Shown here: piece after piece, positions 60,171 through 64,000 of the stretch
How positions within the stretch are numbered: the first letter of the stretch is position 1
Layout of the letters: every line of letters starts with the position of its first letter
Origin: Sphingobacterium micropteri
Lineage (GTDB): Bacteria > Bacteroidota > Bacteroidia > Sphingobacteriales > Sphingobacteriaceae
Direction: 5' to 3'
Assembly (NCBI RefSeq): GCF_014692515.1
Contig: NZ_JACOIK010000015.1
Coordinates: 62,001 to 126,000, forward strand
DNA length: 64,000 bases
Position numbers and translations under genes: made by a program
The notes under the pieces: model-generated
Seen by the model: the letters and a program-made list of their open reading frames with translations, nothing else
Told to the model about the DNA's origin: nothing
Database searches by the model: none

Positions 60171-60809
60171 ATGAATATCAAACAACAAGCATTGGGCGGC
60201 TTCAAGCGAGCAAGTGACGAGGCCGTATTGGTCAAAGGCAAAACCGTGTTGCTGGCCATGACGAACAATCCAAATTTTGAAAATCCGAATCCTTCATTGG
60301 CAGCGGTGGTAGAAGTAGTGGCTACCTATGAGCAGAAATTGTCAGTGGCTAGGTGGCGACGTAGCAGTCCTGAGGATACCGCGATCAAGAACGAGGCGCG
60401 TAATGTCCTAGAAAAAATGTTGAAGCGGCTGGCATTTTATGTAACACATGCGGCTGACGGGAACCTATCGGTGTTGCTTAGTTCGGGCTTTGACGTGTCC
60501 AGCTTACCACAGAAAAGTGATGTGCCGACGGGCGTAACCGGAGTATGTTTACGAGATGGTGGGCAGTCGGGACAGATGCGGTTGGATTTCGATAAAAATA
60601 AATTGGCGAAGATTTACGAATATCAAATCTGTGAGGTAGATAGCCGTGGTTTGCCGGACGACTGGAGCGAGGGATATATCACTACCTCATCTAGGCAAAA
60701 CATTATCGCGCCATTAACATTTCTTCAGCGCTACGGCGTCCGTATACGAGCCATCAACGGGTATGGACGCTCAGAGTGGTCAGAAATAGTAATCCATGTT
60801 GTGAGATAA
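60171..60809 (+). CDS. Fibronectin type III domain protein, no signal peptide
   Basis: A 212-residue protein. The N-terminal half is helical (KQQALGGFKRASDEAVLVKG, ARNVLEKMLKRLAFYVTH), and the C-terminal half (about 120-212) is a fibronectin type III domain with VTGVCLRDGGQSGQMRLDF, YEYQICEVDSRG and VRIRAINGYGRSEWSEIV. Similar two-part proteins occur in Bacteroidota, often in several copies, with no established role. No signal peptide is visible, so it is probably cytoplasmic, unlike most FN3 proteins. Its upstream region contains ATGCAAA repeats. Confidence 0.8.
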   Translation: MNIKQQALGGFKRASDEAVLVKGKTVLLAMTNNPNFENPNPSLAAVVEVVATYEQKLSVARWRRSSPEDTAIKNEARNVLEKMLKRLAFYVTHAADGNLSVLLSSGFDVSSLPQKSDVPTGVTGVCLRDGGQSGQMRLDFDKNKLAKIYEYQICEVDSRGLPDDWSEGYITTSSRQNIIAPLTFLQRYGVRIRAINGYGRSEWSEIVIHVVR

Positions 60810-60996
60810 TAGGGCAAAAGAAAAATAGAAGGAAATATTTATAACTATAATAATTGTGTAAGGGTTGGCTATGTGTCAGCCTTTTTTATTGACCTTTTCG
60901 CCGTATCGAAAGTATATTCCGGTCTATTTTAGGAATACGAAAAGTAATTTTTGTAAGAATAATGCTTGCGCATTCAATTTCTCTTTCTATATTTTC

Positions 60997-61020
60997 AGTG
61001 TATTAATTCACTAATACACT
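60997..61020. promoter_or_regulatory. Operator for the GntR (YtrA-type) regulator
   Basis: Perfect nine-base inverted arms AGTGTATTA (60997-61005) and TAATACACT (61012-61020) with a six-base spacer, 12 bases before the ABC ATPase ATG. A near-consensus -7 element TATATTTT (60988-60995) lies just upstream, so a bound repressor would cover the transcription start. No T-run follows, which argues against a terminator. Confidence 0.75.
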
Positions 61021-61032
61021 AAAATTGTTATT

Positions 61033-61875
61033 ATGATTGCAGTAGACGATCTTAGCTATTATTACAAAAAGAATGTGCCCATCTTGGATCATATCAGCAC
61101 GTCCTTGGCGCCTGGCCACATATATGGCCTTTTAGGTTTGAATGGCGCAGGAAAAACCACGTTACTTAAATTGATCTGCGGACTGCTGTTCCCCAAAGAA
61201 GGAACCATTAATGTAGAAAAATTTATCCCGTTGAAGCGGGAAGTTGCTTTTTTGACCGATGTTTATTTTGTGACGGATGAAGTCGACTTGCCTTCATGGA
61301 CGATTATAGAGTTTGTGTCGATATATGGGCCTTTATATCCCAAATTTAACTTATCCTATTTTGATCAGATATTAACGGCTTTTCAGGTAGATCGTCAGGC
61401 AAAAATAAAATCGCTTTCGTATGGACAACAGAAAAAAGTGAATATCGCATTTGCCTTAGCGACAAATACCAATTTGCTGTTAATGGATGAACCAACGAAC
61501 GGTCTGGACATTCCGTCCAAGACACAGTTTCGGAAAATAATAGCAGGCCATATGTCAGAAGATCGGACCATTATCATATCGACCCACCAGATCCGGGACA
61601 TTCATCTGTTGATTGATCATCTCTTAATTTTACAGGATCGACATTTGGTGATGGACGAATCCATTGACGAACTAAGCCGGAAAATCAAATTTCAAAAAGG
61701 AACAGTCGCCGATGCCTTATATACAGAAACGGGTTTGACCGGAAATACAAATATAGTCTGGAATACAGATGATCAAATAACCCCTTTCGATATCGAATTG
61801 TTTTTTAATGCGGTATCAAGTAATCCTGATGTATTAAATAAACTAATGAACGCTAATCTATCCAGCCATGAATAA
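61033..61875 (+). CDS. ABC transporter ATP-binding protein
   Basis: A 280-residue ATPase. Walker A is GLNGAGKTT (35-43), the ABC signature is LSYGQQKKV, Walker B with D-loop is LLLMDEPTNGLD, and the H-loop is IISTHQ. The short signature and sequence type fit exporter-type ATPases linked to GntR/YtrA regulators. It heads a four-gene operon with a clear operator, and its last eight bases overlap the membrane protein gene. The substrate is unknown; cell-wall-antibiotic stress is the typical inducer of related systems in Firmicutes. Confidence 0.9.
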   Translation: MIAVDDLSYYYKKNVPILDHISTSLAPGHIYGLLGLNGAGKTTLLKLICGLLFPKEGTINVEKFIPLKREVAFLTDVYFVTDEVDLPSWTIIEFVSIYGPLYPKFNLSYFDQILTAFQVDRQAKIKSLSYGQQKKVNIAFALATNTNLLLMDEPTNGLDIPSKTQFRKIIAGHMSEDRTIIISTHQIRDIHLLIDHLLILQDRHLVMDESIDELSRKIKFQKGTVADALYTETGLTGNTNIVWNTDDQITPFDIELFFNAVSSNPDVLNKLMNANLSSHE

Positions 61876-62692
61876 TCACCTACATAAAACACGATTGTCT
61901 ATAGCGCTCAAAGAGCTGTGGCTGTCCAACAAGACATGGTTATTTTCCCTGCCATTGGTGATGTTGCTGCTGTTTGTGATCTTTTATCTTTGGCCGGGGA
62001 GCATATTTTATAATAAGTTATTTCATCCTGAAATGTCATCCTCGCCAGACGCCTGGATAGAATGGGTATTGGGAGAGAGCGTTATGCAACGGACGTTCAT
62101 CTTGTTTACCGTAGCCGTATACGTTATAGTCTGTACCAGCTCGTTTCTACATAAATTGAACAAATCGGAGCGAACGAACTTAACGCCCATAAGTCAGCTC
62201 GAAAGAACGCTCACGTTAACCTTGTTTGCTATTGGGGTTATCTGTCTAGGTACGATTTGCTTTATCGCCTATGATTTTGCTTTTGTTTCCTGGTTTAGGC
62301 ATCTTTATTTAGATCAGGCACTATACTATCTGGAAAGGCAAGGGAATCTTTATCCGGACATTTGGGATAAAACAATTTTTCACACCATTCCCGTTCGTCG
62401 GACAGTAGGTATGCTATTTCAGACCATGCTATTGTCCTTGCCATTTTATATGTTATCCTTGGTCTTTTTTAAAAAATATAGCTTTCTTTGGTTTTGTGGA
62501 CTGATGGTGGTTATTTGGGTAATGCTTGTCTTTGTCTTGTCGATGATGCCGAAAGTACCTTATGATAGTGATACGATTAGAATAACATTGGAACATGGGA
62601 TACCCAAAGTCACATACATCTTGCTTGTTTTAGGTTATTGGTGTTTAGCGATGGCAACCTTTTATTATAAACTCAAAGAAAAAGAAATTTAG
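61868..62692 (+). CDS. ABC transporter membrane protein, unassigned family
   Basis: A 274-residue protein with about six hydrophobic segments (beginning LFSLPLVMLLLFVIFYLW near residue 26 and TFILFTVAVYVIVCTSSF near 76). I do not recognise the family, but the eight-base overlap with the ATPase gene makes it the probable transmembrane partner. A soluble loop of about 50 residues (VSWFRHLYLDQALYYLERQ, then PDIWDKTIFHTIPVRR) lies between helices four and five. It is followed after two bases by the GntR gene. Confidence 0.75.
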   Translation: MNNHLHKTRLSIALKELWLSNKTWLFSLPLVMLLLFVIFYLWPGSIFYNKLFHPEMSSSPDAWIEWVLGESVMQRTFILFTVAVYVIVCTSSFLHKLNKSERTNLTPISQLERTLTLTLFAIGVICLGTICFIAYDFAFVSWFRHLYLDQALYYLERQGNLYPDIWDKTIFHTIPVRRTVGMLFQTMLLSLPFYMLSLVFFKKYSFLWFCGLMVVIWVMLVFVLSMMPKVPYDSDTIRITLEHGIPKVTYILLVLGYWCLAMATFYYKLKEKEI

Positions 62693-62694
62693 CC

Positions 62695-63051
62695 ATGCAG
62701 TTTAAAGATGAAAAAGCAATTTATATACAAATCGCAGAATTTGTCATGGAGAAAATTTTAACAGGAGAATGGCTCCCTGACCAAAAGATCCCGTCTGTAC
62801 GGGATCTAGGTGGTGAGTTAGAGGTGAATCCCAACACGGTGATGCGTGCGTATGATATGCTGCAGCAGCAGGATATTATTTACAATAAACGAGGGCTAGG
62901 GTTCTTTGTTGGAGGAGTCGCTAGAGACTCCGTCATGAACCTAAAAAAACGGCAGTTTATAGAGGTTGAATTGCCTCAATTTTTTCATAATCTCAACCTG
63001 CTCGGTATATCCATGGAAGAAATCAATTCTTATTATCAAAAACAAAAATAA
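62695..63051 (+). CDS. GntR-family (YtrA-type) repressor
   Basis: A 118-residue regulator. The winged helix (IYIQIAEFVMEKILTGEW, QKIPSVRDLGGELEVNPNTV, YDMLQQQDIIYNKRGLGFFV) is followed by a very short helical tail of about 40 residues, the YtrA layout. YtrA-type regulators repress their own ABC operon. The gene is third in the operon, and the perfect inverted repeat at 60997-61020 is its likely operator. The gene ends one base before the next. Confidence 0.88.
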   Translation: MQFKDEKAIYIQIAEFVMEKILTGEWLPDQKIPSVRDLGGELEVNPNTVMRAYDMLQQQDIIYNKRGLGFFVGGVARDSVMNLKKRQFIEVELPQFFHNLNLLGISMEEINSYYQKQK

Positions 63052-63052
63052 C

Positions 63053-63823
63053 ATGAAAACCTCTACTATATTATTTATTCTGGCATTTATTATCGGTTAT
63101 ATCGCAATCCGATTCTTTGATTCCTGGGGTCAAGTGAGTATGACGATGGATAATCAGCCCACAAATGCTTTATCTAAATTCTGGTTACAGATGTATGACC
63201 TCCGGGTAACCCAAGAATTGGAAAAACCGGTTAAACATGTTAAATCGAAAGGGCGTGGGGAACGTATTTATTTGGAGATTCAACAGCACGAAGAATCCCT
63301 TCTTTTCAGTCGGAGTCCACAGGCATTTACCTATTCCCGAGATGGGGATACATTAATTATATATAATACGGAACAATACACACACATCTTATTGAGACAA
63401 CCTATACCTCTAGATCAGATTACGCTACATCAGGCAAAAGCATTTGTTGCAGGGTTTCATCAGGAGAAGCTTTCGGTTGCCGTGCATGACGGCGGTTCGC
63501 TCTATACCAATTTTAGTAATCGAGATAATGCAGGCATAGACAGCGTTTCGCATTTACAGGTGTACGCTACGACTGGATCTTCGGTCAATTTAAACCGATT
63601 GACCGGGAGTACGGTATCGGCAACTTTGGACAATGCCGTATTAAACTATGGTGCTGAAACAAAAGTCGATTCTGTATTTGCTAAGTTACATGGTAGAAGT
63701 ACGGTGTCTTCAAACAACAGAGATGCTGTCAATCAAATCGGACATCTTGTTGTTTCTGGCAATAAGGAATACTTTAGAAAAGAATTTATCGGGAAAGCGG
63801 TGGATGTGAATGTTCGGCCGTAG
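63053..63823 (+). CDS. Exported or membrane-anchored beta-rich protein, unknown
   Basis: A 256-residue protein with one N-terminal membrane helix (MKTSTILFILAFIIGYIAI) and a soluble part that I cannot assign with confidence. The second half (HLQVYATTGSSVNLNRLTGSTVSATLDNAVLNYGAETKVDSVFAKL, residues given in parts elsewhere) shows short beta-strand repeats like those of head-domain adhesin (GIN/DUF2807-type) proteins. It lies one base after the GntR gene and probably belongs to the operon. ATG 63053 was chosen because it starts the membrane helix. Confidence 0.72.
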   Translation: MKTSTILFILAFIIGYIAIRFFDSWGQVSMTMDNQPTNALSKFWLQMYDLRVTQELEKPVKHVKSKGRGERIYLEIQQHEESLLFSRSPQAFTYSRDGDTLIIYNTEQYTHILLRQPIPLDQITLHQAKAFVAGFHQEKLSVAVHDGGSLYTNFSNRDNAGIDSVSHLQVYATTGSSVNLNRLTGSTVSATLDNAVLNYGAETKVDSVFAKLHGRSTVSSNNRDAVNQIGHLVVSGNKEYFRKEFIGKAVDVNVRP

Positions 63824-64000
63824 TTTGAATTTTTGATATTTTGGGAGACACCCAATCGTGTGATGATCTTTTATTCGCGACATACCGAGGAGGCTTGTTT
63901 TTATTACCGCATTTCCCAAAAGCCAGGCGATATTACGACGCTTGGTGAAGAAAAACGCATGGAGACGGATCATAATACCACTTATCCATCACCTTTTATA
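63824..64000 (+). pseudogene. Fragment like BNR-repeat proteins, open at the right edge
   Basis: The frame that follows the stop at 63821-63823 is open to the window end. It contains MIFYSRHTEEACFYYRIS and later HNTTYPSPFI, which resemble internal segments of secreted BNR-repeat (BNR_4-type) proteins. No signal peptide or N-terminal part precedes it, as the previous gene ends directly before. It is therefore either a 5'-truncated gene or a chance similarity; the first possible ATG is at 63863. The assignment is weak because only about 50 residues are visible. Confidence 0.4.

Noticed and set aside
59642..60217. Plus-strand open frame of about 190 codons between the ClC and FN3 genes
   Set aside because: Composition is not protein-like (long runs of Phe, Met, Leu and Ser without motif), it overlaps the start of the FN3 gene, and better small frames lie on the other strand.
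60867..60881. Terminator hairpin after the FN3 gene (GGCT and AGCC arms)
   Set aside because: The stem is only four bases long. A T-run follows, but the structure is too weak to call.
1..64000. Genomic island, prophage or CRISPR-related defence system
   Set aside because: No integrase, transposase, phage structural gene, direct-repeat array or attachment site was seen; gene order looks like a stable chromosome.

Overview
The window looks like a chromosomal segment of a Bacteroidota bacterium, most likely of the family Sphingobacteriaceae. The evidence is the protein repertoire (HmuY lipoproteins, a LytTR membrane regulator, the ligase-associated DNA repair cassette, the long form of PurF, an ECF sigma factor without an adjacent anti-sigma gene), promoters of the Bacteroidota type (TAnnTTTG at -7, TTG near -33) and the near absence of Shine-Dalgarno sequences. 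The genus cannot be fixed by reading. No rRNA, tRNA, CRISPR array, integrase or transposase was recognised.

Region by region: (a) 1-312 is the end of a rhodanese protein. (b) 351-10799, minus strand, is one tightly packed nine-gene operon: class I-like HMG-CoA reductase, CDP-alcohol phosphatidyltransferase, CdsA-like cytidylyltransferase, UbiA prenyltransferase, a rifampin-phosphotransferase/PEP-synthase-like enzyme, a BtaA-like aminocarboxypropyl transferase, a phytol/dolichol-kinase-like protein, a YghO-like acyltransferase and an AMP-forming acyl ligase. A helix-turn-helix regulator (10984-11940) is divergent from it. The gene set suggests a dedicated pathway for an unusual isoprenoid-containing or betaine-type lipid, and is the best candidate here for an undescribed system. 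(c) 12023-18763 holds a PfkB kinase, an ECF sigma factor, murB, a TetR regulator, a YpdA-like reductase and a FUSC membrane protein. (d) 18947-23303 holds PEP carboxylase, an unknown lipoprotein and a LytTR regulator.

(e) 23394-31189 is a DNA repair island. The four-gene ligase-associated cassette (exonuclease, ATP-dependent ligase, Lhr-like helicase, PdeM) faces a radical SAM DNA repair pair. (f) 31212-39679 is mostly housekeeping (GH28 lipoprotein, YihY protein, purF, rplU-rpmA, queA, MacB-like permease). (g) 39689-49020 is a heme acquisition locus: AraC regulator, HmuTUV ABC importer, TonB receptor, two HmuY lipoproteins (one with two domains) and heme oxygenase. (h) 49147-56248 is a glycogen operon (GH31, glgB, glgA, glgC). 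(i) 56256-58061 is a nitric-oxide detoxification pair, an Rrf2/NsrR-like regulator and flavohemoprotein hmp, with two nearly identical operators. (j) 58193-64000 holds an atypical ClC protein, a gene-poor stretch, a fibronectin type III protein, a GntR(YtrA)-controlled ABC transporter operon with a clear operator, and a fragment resembling BNR-repeat proteins at the right edge.

Functional assignments rest on motif recognition by eye. No database search was run.
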